64,000 bases of DNA from the NCBI GenBank assembly GCA_000310025.1, contig FN649731.1, positions 2,948,825-3,012,824 on the forward strand, given 5' to 3'. This DNA comes from Ectocarpus siliculosus (taxonomy: Eukaryota > Sar > Phaeophyceae > Ectocarpales > Ectocarpaceae). The notes under the pieces were generated by a model. It saw only the letters and a program-made list of their open reading frames with translations. It was not told the origin of the DNA and did not search any database. Positions 23,301-36,087 of this stretch are shown piece after piece (within the stretch, counting starts at the first letter, position 1; each line of letters starts with the position of its first letter). The translations under genes and the position numbers were made by a program.

Positions 23301-23571
23301 CTCACTGAGTGCGACGATCGAGTGCCCACCGGGGATGTAGCTGCCGCCGCTTCGGATATGGCACAATCATGAAACAAACAAACCAAGCACCGTAAGCACT
23401 ACCTACTGCTGTAGGCCCGGATTCACCTGACAACACCAAGGTCAACAACAGCAACAACCTCCTAGAGACGCGACAAAATCAACCGCGTTTGAACCGTTTC
23501 GAGCACCGCAGGCAGCCGTCGCGACTCGGATCCCCCTGTATATCCCCAAGAAGATCCCCCTGTGTATATCC
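20325..23571. other. 3.2-kb region between convergent genes
   Basis: No gene supported. A 204-codon frame at 21032-21646 has no recognisable domain and lacks normal amino-acid balance, so it is treated as chance. A diverged tandem duplication lies at 21728-21960. CA-rich simple sequence occurs near 23040-23190. The 3' UTRs of the SRPBCC and RING genes must lie at the edges. Confidence 0.5.
21728..21960. repeat. Diverged tandem duplication, period 119 bp
   Basis: Two copies, each starting CTTCCGTGGTCACAAGCCAG, continue in parallel through GAAGACGAGACA, AAATTCAAGT and TACTGAT with scattered changes. Confidence 0.9.
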
Positions 23572-25548
23572 TCACGAAGGGGGGTCTTCTGATGACGATG
23601 CGGCCGTGCTCAGAGGCACATCTCCCGCGCCGCCAGCTACGGCTCCACCGCCATCTCCGCCAGCGGTACGGCTGGCAGCGGTAGGCACCGTTGGAGGTGC
23701 GGCCGCGGCCGCGGCCTGGTTCCTGTAGACGCCAGCCCCGCTGAACTCGCCGCCGCTGTTGCACCACACGTTCATGTCTGCGCGACAGTAGGGGCAGTCC
23801 ACGTGGTCCCGCATCCAGATATCGATACACTATTTTTTTTTCGTGTAGAGGAAAAGGATCGAGACGAGAGAAAAGGAGGGGGGGTGGGTGGGTGAGGGGT
23901 ATTGCTTGTTTGTTGGACATCCACTTGGTCTTGTGAACAATTGTGTAGATCCATCAAGCGCAAGAACAGACGCAGACAAAGCATGCATTTGTAGCATGGT
24001 GAATTTTTACAGAACAACCCTTAACCTTGTCCTGCATCTGTTCGCGACGGAACAAGAAGGGGTTGGGCGCCCTCAAGAGCCACAGGGACGAGTGGCGAGA
24101 AAAAGCTTGCCAGCGAACCAACCAAGTCGAGTCTAAATCGCGGAACAGTCAAACATAGATGATGCACCCGCAGCACATGCTGAGCACATCAAGCGCCGGG
24201 GCCGGGCATACAAACGTCCCCTCGAACTGCCGCTAAACTACCACAAAAAAAAGCAACACGTAACCTCACCCCGTTGCTGGCAACCAACCCCCCGTCGAGC
24301 TTCCTCCCCGCTAGACACGGAGCATGCGAGGATCTCCAAAGTGCCTTACGGAGTACCACATACAGCCATGAGTTTTACTCCCCATCCCCTTACCTACAGA
24401 CAATCGTGGCTGATGATGTCCACGCCGCCCCGCTACGCTAAAAAACAATCGGGCTTACAGACCGTACAGCCAGCCATGAGTAAACTCCTCATGTCGCAAT
24501 CTACACGCGTCAGTGGCGTTCGGTGCTGTTCCGCGATGTCCTGCAAGCCGGCTTACGGGAGAGCCATGAGGCTAATCATCATGCCCCTATCCTGCAGCGG
24601 TTGTTGAGGCTGAAAGTATCGCCGTCACTCCCTCAGGGCATACAAGTGCGCGAGAGAAAACGTCTCATCCCCTCCCAGACGCGTTTGTGGCTTGAGTTGT
24701 TCCCTCCCGCTGGCATCACTGGCTTCTCAGAACCGTAAGGACTTGGTAAAAAACAAACAAGCTCCAACAAGCTTCATCAGGTTTCACTCGTCTCCCCCCC
24801 AACTGCTGTAAAGACTTGCTATACACACATCTCGTCTGAGAATTATCAGGCGCGGGTACCGCAGCACTTTTTTTTGTGTACATTTTTCTTGATAAATATA
24901 ACACAAAAAATCCATCTCTATCCATAGACGAGGGTCTAGGATTGGCAATTGATTCATAGCGTCAGCGGAGAACTAATATCTACCTGCCTTTTTCTGTGCC
25001 CTATTACAAAAAAAGTTTTCGGTAAAAAAAAAGAAAAAAGTGTGAGCCCCGGGGGCTCCGCAACTGACCTCAGTGTGGTACAGGTGCCCGCACGGCAGGA
25101 GCGTTACCGCCTCGTCCACGAAGTACCCGAACAGGCACACCGAGCAGGACGCGTTCAGCTCGGACGCGCGGATCACCTGCCGCCCGTCGCGCTCCAAATA
25201 TGCCGGCGGCGGCAGCGGCGGTGGCGGCGGCTGCCCCAGCTCCGCCGCATCAGGGTTGTTGCTGTTGCTGCTGACGCCTTCGTTGGCGCTGCCGCTGACT
25301 CCTGACGGCTTCGCCGCCGATGGGGGGCTCTGGCCTTGCCGTCGTCGCTGCTCTTCTCTTCGAGTTATCAGAGTCTCTTCGGTGTCGTTCGCGCCATCGC
25401 CATCGCCCCCCTGTGTGACGATGACGATGACGATGTTGGTCGTTTTCGGAGCGTGTAATGCAGGCCAGAGAGGCGTCGGAAAAGCGGAAAGTCGAGAGCG
25501 GCCGTGCAGGGAAAATACTGTCCGCTCTGTACGGCCGTGGCATGCACG
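23572..25548 (-). CDS. RING-H2 E3 ubiquitin ligase, C-terminal part
   Basis: Would bring an E2-ubiquitin to a substrate. Two exons join in phase 0: one ending at 25069 (5' limit uncertain, frame open from about 25548) and 23829-23572. The joined RING reads CSVCLFGYFVDEAVTLLPCG, HLYHTE, then CIDIWMRDHVDCPYCR. That is C-x2-C ... C-x-H-x2-H ... C-x2-C with every zinc ligand present; the His at ligand position five makes it RING-H2. The segment before the RING is acidic, then Pro-rich and disordered. After it comes a Gly/Ala-rich tail ending SSSEDPPS-stop. No Met exists in frame in the first exon, so upstream exons are required. The transmembrane exons at 26974-30279 on the same strand are the likely source. 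The intron between the two RING exons is 1.2 kb with weak internal repeats (24340-24600). Confidence 0.88.
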
Positions 25549-26973
25549 CTAGGGCTTGTCGTCGCAGCAGCCCTGTAAGAACTAAGGTTGTCCGGCTACG
25601 TCAGAGCCAGCAGGCCCTTTTAGGAGTCCCGTAAATCTTCAACCTCTAAACGAAATATTTTCTCCTAAAGACATCTTCAGGCGAAAGGAATATTGAACAG
25701 GCTGCTTCCCACGGCCATGTGTACCTTGGCACAAGTGTTGGGACGGAGGCGTCAAGGGCATCATGCGACCATGGACATGCACTTTGCATGGACATGCGCG
25801 TGTAGGTTGTGTACATGCGGTGGGTGGCAACGGATGCCTCCAACTCTTGCCGCATACCACTCCCGGAATGTTTTAAACGCACACCTGACCGATTGACGAG
25901 TCGTCACTTCCACTTCCCCCCCGGTCCCAGGGCCATCTGCCGCGTCGCCTGCGGTCCAATTGAAACAAAAAATAAAAAAGTGAAGGAAGCGAACTAATCA
26001 AGAGGATTCATCTTGTCTACACACACGCATGGGATGAGTGTTCTTGCTAGGTGCAAAAAAAAAAGTATTGACACCACCAAGCAACAGATGCATTGCCAGG
26101 GTCGGTCGGTATGGTAGGATAGGATATGCAATACTCGGGCAACCAACCCTGGTACATATTGCCCTCGCGGAATACCCGTACCAGAATCTTTTTTGTAACC
26201 TGGTACGACATCCCATACCCTGTCCGACACTCAAGGGGGGTAGCTTTCGTAGTTTTTTCAAAATTCCCGAGGTTGCCGTACCAAAAGACTCTTGCAAATG
26301 TACCATATTTCTTGCTCGCCCCCAATTAGACTGCATGTTGTGGAGAGTTTTGCATACGAACGACAGCGGCAGAGAGACGAATACCGAAATTATGTTTGCT
26401 TGTGCGAAAGCGCGTCTGCGCCCGTTCACTTCTTCCGCTGTGCGTGCGTCCGATGTGCAGAACCATACGGGTCAAGCCCATCGCCTTGTTCTGATACGTG
26501 CACCGCGGTTGTACATTTACAACGAGAAACTCACGGACGCGCATGCAAAACGGCGGGGGAGAGGTGCAACACAAACAGATGGATAAATAAATCTCTATAC
26601 ATCAATCTCATACAGTACACCATAAATTCGCAAGACTACTGTATAGACTGTTACTTCTGTTTCGGTGAGATTCCCTGGGCTCTTCGAGGGCCAAAAGCAC
26701 GTCAGTTGCGCGAGCTGTTAACCGTCGCAACTGGCGGCTGGCAGCCTCCGGCCCTGCTGCCTCCTTCTTTTTCACCTTGCACCATCACACCTCCTGATGA
26801 CACTCTCGAGTTCTCATTCCTGAGGGATAGCTTGTACAAACCTACTTGCATGGCACCAGGCACGCATCGAAAAGAGGAGGAAGAGAGACCATTAATACAG
26901 CCAAAACGAAACGCTTGTCTCCAACCGCGTCGCGGGGTCCGGGGGAGGCGGCGCGTGCCCCCCACGCTCTCAC

Positions 26974-29900
26974 CTCCCTTGGCTCCCCTTTCTCGACCCG
27001 TCCGCCCCTGCCGTCTCCTCCTCCTCCTCCTCCTCCTCCTTCCCTTCTCCCTTCGTTCGCGAGGGGCCCCGCAGCGACGACGAGGAAGGGGACCCCGACC
27101 CCGACCCCGACGACGCACCACCACCGGGTCGCTGCGTCGGGTACATCTCGAAGCCGCGACCTGCGGACCGCTCGCGGAACACTCCCTCCGGGTCGTACTT
27201 GAAGTCTATGCACATGGCCCGCGCCTGTCGTGCGTGTGCGCGCGCATGTGTATGTGTTTTGCATTAGCATCGACCGCGCTGGTCGGCTGGCCGGCCAAAT
27301 GGAAAGGCGTCAGTCTCAGTGCGGTTCAAAGTGTATGCGTTACTCGTGTTGGCATCGACCGCGCTGATCGGCTTGCCAAATGGAAAGACGCCAGTCTCAG
27401 TGCGGCTGAAAACAGAACACTTGTAAGCGTGTTCGCAGCGCCGAAAGGCCTTGGAGGGGGGGCGGGGCAACAGCGATACATGCGTATGGCCTTCTGCATC
27501 AAAAGATCGTGGTCCATCGCAGAACTATCATTTTTCAATGTGAGATATTTGATTGGACATAAAAACCGTTATGCAAGGTGTTGGCAGCATGTAAACCGGT
27601 TTAAGATCATCCGACTCGAAACGTCATTTGGCGGCATTTTATAACGCTGGGTCACCAAAGACATGTTCAATTTCGAGAATGGCGCCTCCACAAACGGCAT
27701 TTAGTTACTTCATGGCCGCCCACGAACGGCGGCTGTCGCCTACTGCATCCATCCGGCTGCTGTTGCCTGCTGCGTCCGACGCCTCCGCACGACGCGCGAG
27801 GAGCGTGGTCCAACTTTCCTGGGCAAAGGTCTGCTTGCGATCTTGACTGAACAAGGTACACTTATCTCCGAGGTGGTTCCCGCGATACAGGCTGTTTGGA
27901 CTGCTGCACTGGAATACTCTTCGTACCATGAATTTTCTGCTGTACGCACGAAGAGTTCTTTCTTGCCTTGTGCTGCTGTACTGCCTGAGTGCGGTGCTAG
28001 GAGGTAGGGATGGAGCTGTTTCCAAGTTACGTAATGCAAACACAGGTTTGTTTGTGGTCCCTCTCCTCTCTCTCTCTCTCTCTCTCGCCAACATGTGATG
28101 TGATCGCACAACATTACACCACGTGTTGATCATGCTGTCTATCTGTCTGTCTGTCTGTCGGTCTGTCTCTGTCCCTGTCTCTGTCTCTGTCTCTCTGTCT
28201 CTCTCTATAGCTGGGATGTGGTCGCACATAGACACCAACAGGTGTCCATATCCCTCCTCTTGCTGCGAATCCCACACTTAAGAGAGATCGCAAACATTGC
28301 GCCCTTCGCACACTCAGCTTGATCGCAACCCCCAACCACCGTGCGAGCGACCTCACCTTTCTCGATACCCCCCTCAACCGTACCCCTCCTGGGTCGTCCA
28401 CCGCCAACGCCCGAACCAGCTCCACGCCAGACAAGCCGGTCTCGCGAATCTGATTGGTCATTCGCCATTTTGACGGTTGCAGGTTAGGAGCAAAAAAACT
28501 CATCAAACACGCATTCAAAATACGATCGGCTCATTCGTCCACGACGAGGGGAAGAGAACCAACCCCAAACGCCATTTTGACGGTTTCGGTTTAGTGACGG
28601 TACAAAAATCTTCCTGGCGGGAACGGAAAAAAACAAAAAAATCTTCACCTTTCGTAAAACAAACAATCTTCGTTGCAAAAAACAAACAAACATTGCCTCG
28701 ATTGATTGCTCGTGTCGTTCGCCGAACAAGCAGGAGCCGCACGTGTTCCGGAAGCGGCACCGTACCATCGTCAACGCCGGTTTTTGGGTACCCCGTCCGC
28801 GCGAATTCGCACGCACGGCATCGAGGCAGACTTGGAGGTGTATAAGATTTCTGCTTTCAAGCAGTAAATAACCGCTGCTTCTTCGGCCAAACAAAGACGA
28901 CACAAGCAGCAGCAACAGCGCAAACCATCTTTGGAGCGCAGGGAAACAGCAACCACCCAAAATGGTGCTCCCGCAATAAAAATACGAAAAAACACTAACC
29001 CACGAGCTTTGCCCTGCCGTTTCTGCCTCAGCAGAGGGCACAGCTGCCTCAGCAGAAGGCACAGAGCGGGGACGCAACGCACACTCTCAACAAAACGCCA
29101 ACTTCTCCACACGAAACCCGTCTCTCCTCCTCCACCGGACAGGTAAACCGCGGCAAGCTACGGACGTAACCCACACGCTATACGACGGTACCCCACATAC
29201 TATACGACGGTACTACCCACATTCTGGTACCGCTTGACGAGGACGTACAACAGCGAAACCGTCACGAGGAGGCAGACCCCCATCAACTTCAGGTCCTTCA
29301 GCTCCCACGCCACTGGCCCAACACAAGATTGGAAGGTTGAGGGGTGGGTATTGGAAGGGTATAAAGGGGTAGGGGGGGATCAGGGGGGTTCCGTCAGATG
29401 GGACGACGCGTGCGGGGGACAACCGCACCCACGAGCCAAAACTGCAAATGAAATTGACGAGGCAAAAAAGGGCGAAACGCAGCAGAGAGAACATAAACAC
29501 ACAACGGGAGTTCGAAATTGACTCGTGGGATGTACACACAACGGGGGTTCGATTTTGACGTGAGTTGTGGGATGTCAAGGGATGGATTGATCCACAAGGT
29601 CTATTCCGAGGGAGCTGGTAGTGAGTACTTTTGGGGGGTGCAAGTCGTGGTGAACCTTTGTTTCTGTGAGTTGTATCAGCAAAACACACGTTGCTGTCAA
29701 TTTCCTTCTTTGTACCGCACACGCAGCCGCACAGCTAACAGCTGCCAAAATACAAGAAAGAGGCCGACAAAGCTCCGAGCCAAAGAGCAGAGCAGCAAGA
29801 AGCCCGCCCTTCCCCCAACGCATCCCAAGAACGAGTTCTGGCGTGTAAGCGTCGTCGCTCCTCGGTCACATGAGAATTTTTGGTGTGGCCGCCAAACGTT

Positions 29901-30279
29901 TAACATTTAACACCGGTAGCCCTTGAGGTACTAAACGTGTTGGCGTTCAAGAACTGCTTACCGACCACCTTGCAATTGATGGGCCGCCAACTGTTAACCT
30001 CCTACGCTAAGGGTGTTTATCCATGACTTTTGTTGCCGCCGAGCTGCAAGACCGCTCACGAGCAGAAGGGGGGGGGGCGGAGTCGCTAAGCTACTTCACC
30101 ACCTTTGGTCACAAGACAACGCTGACAGACAGAGAGGGGGGGCGGGGCTGCTTACATCACTACTACGACCTACCTTCCCAAAGCTGCGAGAAAATGAAGG
30201 CGACGAATCCCCAGACTAGCAAGCCGGCGATGCGGCGACACCAAAGGGCCGCCACGTCCGCTCGGTGGTCTCGTACAGA
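26974..30279 (-). CDS. Two-helix membrane protein exons, probably N-terminus of the RING-H2 ligase
   Basis: Four exons with good splice sites: 30279-30174, 29312-29221 (or to 29217), 28449-28357 and 27224-26974. The first ends one base into a codon and the second supplies the other two (giving Val). The later joins are phase 0. The product has a helix IAGLLVWGFVAFIFSQLW, a short charged loop (WELKDLK), a second helix MGVCLLVTVSLLYVLV, then a soluble segment containing SGVELVRAL, GVRLRG and MCIDFKYDPEGVF. It ends in a Ser/Gly-rich and Glu-run (EEEEEEEE) region. I recognise no family in the membrane part. The inference that it is fused to the RING exons rests on strand, order, open phases and the absence of a stop. 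The joining exon was not found: 26974 ends in phase 2. Confidence 0.55.
27267..27430. repeat. Tandem duplication, period 85 bp
   Basis: Two copies start GCATCGACCGCGCTG and share GCCAAATGGAAAG and CAGTCTCAGTGCGG. They lie just upstream (minus-strand sense) of the exon starting at 27224. Confidence 0.9.
28062..28210. repeat. CT / CTGT simple-sequence tracts
   Basis: A (CT)n run near 28063-28086 is followed by a longer compound tract of CTGT and CTGTCT units from about 28137 to 28207, in an intron of the membrane-protein exons. Confidence 0.9.
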
Positions 30280-33258
30280 CTTTGAGGGACGAAAAAAAAA
30301 GAAGGGAGCGACAACAACAAACAGCAGCAGTGCAACATCGCGGAGGGGAAACCAAACACATTCAAGGGCAAAGCGCGGGGGGAGGGAGGAGGCATATATT
30401 GTTAGATGTACCAGTGCTGCTGTTAGCATGTTGCGGAGCCACACTACGGAGAGCACACGAGGATACGTGGGGCCGGAGCGCGGCAGCAAGGGGTTTCGTA
30501 TAGAACGGGGTGGCTTCGCTGCAGGCATCTGCACGCAGGGACGAAGATGCGCGCCGTTCACGACAGGCAGTGGTGTTGACCTGGGCTTTTGCACGAACTG
30601 CGAGCAGATTCTCTCGGTGCCTGCTGATACTTTTTGGGGCGCATCCGCTTGACCGATTCTCGAAGCTCGACCACTCCACGACGAAGAGGGAGGGTGCCAC
30701 ACCCAAATGATAGCCTTTTGGAAGCCCCTCCAAAAGACGGTTCCAACGCCGATGTTGTCGGCACCGTCGCTGTAATCGCTGCAGGGTTATCTATGCCCAA
30801 AGGCAAGGGCGAGGAGGCACGTGTCGACTTCAGCGCGAGGTAGAAGCAAGCTCTATCTGCAAGTCTGCGGTTGAGAGCGCTGGGCTTCCTGAGCTACGAT
30901 GCGGTGGGAATCCAATCGTAGAGAGGGTGCAGTGTTCAAAGGCCGAATTGAGGCCATTAGACCAGTCAGCGCTGGCTAGCCTAGTAGCTTCATTTCGGCT
31001 GCTAAAGGTGGAGTCTGGTGAGTATAAGAGGGTGAGGTGGAACCTACGGGTAGAGGCAAAGGCGAGCAAGGCTCTTGTAGCTCGTACAGTAGGCAAGGAA
31101 GGAACCCTCGCGGTGCAGGTGCAGCACTTGGGTCTTCGGGCGAAATATTCGGGACCACCTTCGCGAGAAACTATATACCATTGAGGGAAAAGAAGCGGGA
31201 GCGGGTACGCAGACCCTATTCCCTAACCCTTACCCTGACCCAACTTCCCCTATTGCATGCCTTATCCAACATGTTCACTCAACAGAAAAAAAACTCAAAG
31301 GCTACTGAAGATTCATTGGATGGATACATTTTTTCTGTTAGCGAGGGGAATCAGCGGTCACCCTACTCGGAGTGCAAGCGTGGGGCTCTTCGGACCCCAG
31401 GACTATCTTGGTTTCGAAGCAGCTGATATCAACCTATTAGACTAGGCAACACCCATATAACCCTAACGGTTCGACTTCGGCATCTATAGAGTGGGTCACA
31501 ACAACGGGAGAGCGAGTCAACGGAGGCGAAACCTTACGGCTTGAACCCTAGGCCCCCAAATCCTAACTCCGAACACCACCGCCTGATGTGAGGTCTGTGC
31601 TAACAGCAACTATAAATAGGTTGGCTCGTGCTCGAGGGAAGTTGGTAGTGGGTGCGTACAGTATTCCGACAAGGAGACGGGGCCACCATGGAGACCACCA
31701 TTCCGACCAAGGGGTAAACCCGCAAAAATTGAATGCATCCAGGGTTGAGCATGTAAGCCATGCACCCACTCCCTCGACAGGCCGAAAACACCCCATTCAG
31801 GGAAAAAAAAAGGATACAGCAGTAGTAACATGTAAATGTTCCCCAGCCTCGAGTCCCCGTCCTGTTCCACTACAACAGGCACAGTATTCTATCCCTTCCA
31901 CCGGCAACCAGTTGATTTTCAAGCATACCAGTAGTAAATTTGGTACTCATAGCCAAAAGGTTTTCTGCTTTGGCAGGGGCATGAAACCGGCTAAAAACTC
32001 TAACGCTAACCCTAACCGTATCCCCAGACCCACAAGATAGGTGCTAGGTTGGCGCTGGGTGGCGTAAGTTGATGGGCCGGCATTGGCGCTAGGCAGGGTG
32101 GTGTTGATGGGATATATCTAGTTTGTTATTGCTTGGATAAAGTGTAGAGGGGCTAGGTTGGCATTGATGGGATATATATATATCTAGGTACTGCTTGGAT
32201 GTGTGCTAGGTTGATTCCTGACGTGGGTATTGTAGGTATGATAGGTGCTACAGCAGTAGGTTGGTGGGCCTTGGAGTAGGCCTCGGTCGCTCTTGGTGGC
32301 AGACGGTGCTCCTGCAGGTCTGTCTGTGTCCAGCCAAGTGTGGTTGCAAAATGGCTTGCGTGCGTCCCCGCGAGTTTTTTCGGAGGAAAACACTTGCACT
32401 GAAATAGTTGCGGACGTGTGTGTCAGGCTACTACAATATAAGCAGTGAAAATGCTGGTGTGTCCTGCCCAAGAACAAACATCTTCCAGACAATAGAGCGA
32501 GCGAAAATGTTTCTAAAAAGCCAGAAACATACTCCCGTGTAGATAGAATATCACGAGGAGATCGACGGCTCAACCGACCAACAACGTACGTACTTGGACA
32601 CAAACTGGTTTTGCTCATAACATATGTATCATCGAACACGAATGGTCACCGTAGCTACACTAAATAGGACCTGTTGTTGGTGTTGGTGTTGGTGTTGCTG
32701 TGGGCGGATGGGTCGACGGGCAGACGGGCGATTGGAACGCCGCGAGCGGCGGAAAAAAAATCGAGTGCGGAAAATACACACGATTTTTTCTTTTTCTCCG
32801 CGGTAGATATGCATTTATCGTAAGACACTCTGGCGGGCCGTGAAACTTTGCGAGCATGCACGGAATTGCCCCACACACAACCTATCCCACCGCCTGTTCC
32901 CATCTCGCTGCTGGTGTCATCGCATCACGCATGCGTCGTCTTCAACAGCGTACTATTCTATGTTGACGTTGTTGCATTCTGCGTACCCCCTGTTCTTCCC
33001 GCGGAAATGAGAAATGAGCAGCCCGTTGTGCGACATTTGGTTGCCCACAACGGCTGGGGGGCGACACGATAGACTTCAAGCGCGCCGTATGCAGAAGGGA
33101 AGCGGCAAGGAAGGAATCGGCCACACAGAAAATTGATCATGCCGCTGCGGAGCTGATCGTTTCCCTGCTGCTGCCTGCAGCTGCCTGTGATCGTGCTGTT
33201 GATTGCTGGGCAGGGGTCGTACCCCGAAAGCAGTTGCGCCGCACGCGGCACTGCTCAC
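30280..33258. other. Long intron or intergenic stretch with repeat relics
   Basis: No gene supported. 30650-30790 is similar to the internal part of the TA-flanked MITE family (GACGGTTCCAACGCCG, and GACCGATTCTCGAAGCTCGA), but clear terminal repeats are missing, so it is a decayed relative. 32040-32220 has short diverged repeats containing TTGATGGGATATAT. Scattered CTAACCCTAACC-like pieces (31225, 31457, 31993) are too short to call telomeric. If 33259-33351 is the first exon of the RING gene, all of this is its first intron. Confidence 0.4.
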
Positions 33259-33351
33259 CTCTTCCTCCAGCTGCGCCCACCGTGGGCCGGCCACCCTCCC
33301 CTCCTCTAGCTCCAAGGTTTCCTGTGCATGGCTGCTGTCATTGGCCTCCAT
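33259..33351 (-). CDS. Possible first coding exon (MEANDSS...)
   Basis: An ATG opens a 31-codon acidic frame (MEANDSSHAQETLELEEG...QLEEE) that ends in phase 0 at a good donor, GAG|GTGAGC. The exon at 30279-30174 begins in phase 0 on the same strand, so this could be the start of the membrane RING ligase, separated by a 3-kb intron. It could also be the start of another gene or a chance frame. Confidence 0.35.
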
Positions 33352-34648
33352 TGTGGAGCCCAAGATTTGCTGCTTCGTACTGCTGTCAAGGATGATGTGT
33401 AGTTGCTTTTGAGGTCGGGGCGGGAGGAAATGGAAAACTGGATGGAGGCCGTTTGTTTTAACTTTCCGCCGAAACGCCATGAATGGGCCGAAACGACACA
33501 TCTGTCACGACCGATGACGGACGCGCCATCATCCATCACGGTTCGGCTACACGATTCGCTGTTGCGCATGCTTCCAAATAGTAGATGAAGAGGCCGTACT
33601 TGCGTGGTCCTAGGAGAACGGCATCCCAGTCTCGAGGAGGAGGAGGAGGCGATACGACGTACGACAGGGTTGAACTTCGGCGAACGGTGTCTCGCTCTGA
33701 CGGAGACTAAAGCTGCTACTGAGCCACCACCAACTGGTGGTTGAAGTGGGGGTTCCGAGCGCAGTTTGTCGCGTCAAGGAGTGGAAACGCGGTGACTCAA
33801 GATATGTCCGACAAGCAGGGCCAAGGGCATCTCGGTGTGGGAAAGCCCTCTGTCGCCGACGAAAAGGTGAAGAGTGAGAGAGAGACCGTTCGATCGTTAT
33901 GGCCCGGAGGCACAAGGTTGACATCATTGTGTCACATTCGGCAAAATCTGCACAAACATCATCCGTCTATAGTTCGATGCCTGGTTGCGCGGTACGCCCG
34001 TGTAGGTAGCAGGAAGGAAGAGCGGTGTGTGTACATAGTCGAAACATCGACAACGGGAATCTACTGTACGTAAGTTTGTAGACAGTCGACAATATGCTGC
34101 CGTACGCAATCAAGTGCTCTATTTTCGGGTCCCGAAGGTGGAGTCGACAATCAACACATTGTCGGCGGGGGGCCTGCTCGCTCAGCAATCTCACACGAAA
34201 AGAGAGCAGCAGCCAAAGACATTGTCTTGGTGGATTTGGCACATAGTTTATATATACTGTAGACTGCTGTTTTGTATTCAACGCGTGTGGGCTACAAGCG
34301 CCCCTCTGAATTCCATCTCACACGTGGTGCTTCTTCTTTGGCGGAGGACGTGACTCCTCACCATATTTTACTGTGAAGGCGTACCCGCACAAGGTTCATG
34401 TGTATCACTTCTATGCGGCTCATCTGTGCGTCTAGTGTTCCCGCTCGAAGTCGTAGAGGCAACCCGATCTTGGGCGAGGAGAGAGTTCCGGTCATCTGAT
34501 TTACATGTGTAATCCCTCCATGCAATAGCTTCAAACATACTTCTTGTCACCACGGAATATCTCATATGTACCTTTGAGTCAGAAAGAGGACGAGCAGGGT
34601 AGAGACATGGACGATTTTTAGGGTAAAGACTACACAGCGGTCAGTATG
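33352..34648. other. Intergenic region, nothing recognised
   Basis: No gene, RNA or strong repeat was seen. Long frames on either strand lack domain features. Confidence 0.35.
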
Positions 34649-34954
34649 TAGGCTTCGCAAAATAAGCCGATGACCTGCTTGTATCGATCTGGCAAGCACA
34701 GCGTTGATCACAGGGATGACAACCCTGGGGAGATGTGCTCGTGGCTTGAAAGCTTGACCGACTCAGGCATTACCTTTCGTTGAGAAGCACGATAACCACT
34801 GGGCTACAGTACCACTCAGCGCTGACTGGTAGTCCGGTCTGGCCTTGCAGCCGCGAACACGTCCCCCCCAGGGTTGCCATCCCTGCGATCAGCGCTGTCT
34901 TGCCCGGAGATTGCCATCGGTACAAGAGGTTCATCGGCTTATTTTGCGAAGCCT
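34649..34954. repeat. Inverted repeat (foldback), ~110-bp arms
   Basis: The left arm begins TAGGCTTCGCAAAATAAGCC and the right arm ends GGCTTATTTTGCGAAGCCTA, an exact 20-base match. Complementarity continues inward, imperfectly, to about 34760 and 34834. The 73-base loop carries sequence that resembles the half-palindrome at 34994-35067. Confidence 0.88.
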
Positions 34955-34993
34955 ATTTCCTCAGACTTTTTTCCCCATATATCGGTCACTTTC

Positions 34994-35067
34994 GTTGAGA
35001 AGCATGATGACCACTAGACCACCGGTCAGCGCTGACTAGTGGTGTAGTGGTCATCGTGCTTCTCAAC
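34994..35067. repeat. Compact palindrome, related to the neighbouring loop
   Basis: A 74-base near-perfect hairpin: GTTGAGAAGCATGATGACCA on the left pairs with TGGTCATCGTGCTTCTCAAC on the right, around a CAGCGCTG centre. The loop of the element at 34649-34954 holds a third copy of the GTTGAGAAGCACGAT segment. Confidence 0.88.
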
Positions 35068-35717
35068 ATTAAGTACGTCCGTCAATCCCATCTCAGTCGG
35101 GTGTTGTCCTTCGGCGGTAAATCGACTGTCCAAAACAACAAAACCTCTCCACATGTATGCGGGCTGTGCGATAGAGTACGACAAACCTCGTGGCAAGAGA
35201 TCGTTTTATCAGGGACTGCGATGCGCTCAACCTTCAATGGGTGTAAAGCTGATGAAGTAGCTCCAAGAGACTCGTTCGAAAAAGTGGTCGCTACCTTGGT
35301 CCCTCCCGTCCCAGATGGATGAAGCTTACAGGAACTTTCGTTAACGACTATTATACACCACGAAGACTCCACAAAGAACCCGTAGAATATCGAACGCGTG
35401 TGTAGAGTGAAGTGTTTGGACATACATGTGTACAGGCAGTTTCTGTAAATTGATGCCGGTTGTTGCCGATTTCCTTTGTTCTCCTTGACGATGCTTTCCT
35501 ATCGCCTTGCACGCACACCACGAAGAAGCCGGAATCCAACAGGCAGAACGTGGGTAGAAATCGACACTCGAGTTGTCCCATCCTGTCAAGCACACACCGA
35601 AGAACAGAAAGTCACCTGACTCCAAATGCCCCTGAACCTGGCCATAACGCCACACCATCACACGATTACCGCCAAATACCATGACATCTTCACGAACACG
35701 CGAAGGTGTAGCCAACG

Positions 35718-35718
<1 letters not shown>

Positions 35719-35757
<39 letters not shown>
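35719..35757. repeat. (CTG)13 microsatellite
   Basis: Pure CTG/CAG trinucleotide run; on the minus strand it reads as Gln codons within an uncertain frame. Confidence 0.95.
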
Positions 35758-36024
35758 CTTTCGTGCAATGTAGGGCGGCACATCGGGAGGCGGCGTGAGC
35801 GGCGACGATGGTGATGCGAGAGCTTCCCGCGACAGAGAGGACGGGAGGCCTGCCTGTCTGCCCTTGCCATCCCCTCCGAGGCTGCCATCCAAGAGGACGC
35901 TGACAGACAGGTGCACCGCAGCAGCAGCAGCAGCAAGCAAGCGTAGAAACGTTGCAAGGGGAGAACCAGGACGCTCAGATGCGAGTAATCTCGCGTCAGC
36001 CACCGTCAGATCCCACAGGGAGAG

Positions 36025-36087
36025 CTTCCGAAACCTAGGCGGACTCTTATCTGTGGATAGAGATGGACTTCGCCTAGGTTTTGGAAG
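36025..36087. repeat. Short hairpin
   Basis: CTTCCGAAACCTAGGCG pairs with CGCCTAGGTTTTGGAAG across a 29-base loop, with a single mismatch in the stem. Confidence 0.8.

Noticed and set aside
26292-27644. 450-codon plus-strand open frame
   Set aside because: Composition is Arg/Cys/Pro-rich and repetitive. Its middle is antisense to a better exon (27224-26974, minus) and it ends in a tandem duplication.
31225-32015. CCCTAACCC-like segments suggesting telomeric sequence
   Set aside because: Only isolated one- to three-unit matches, not an array.
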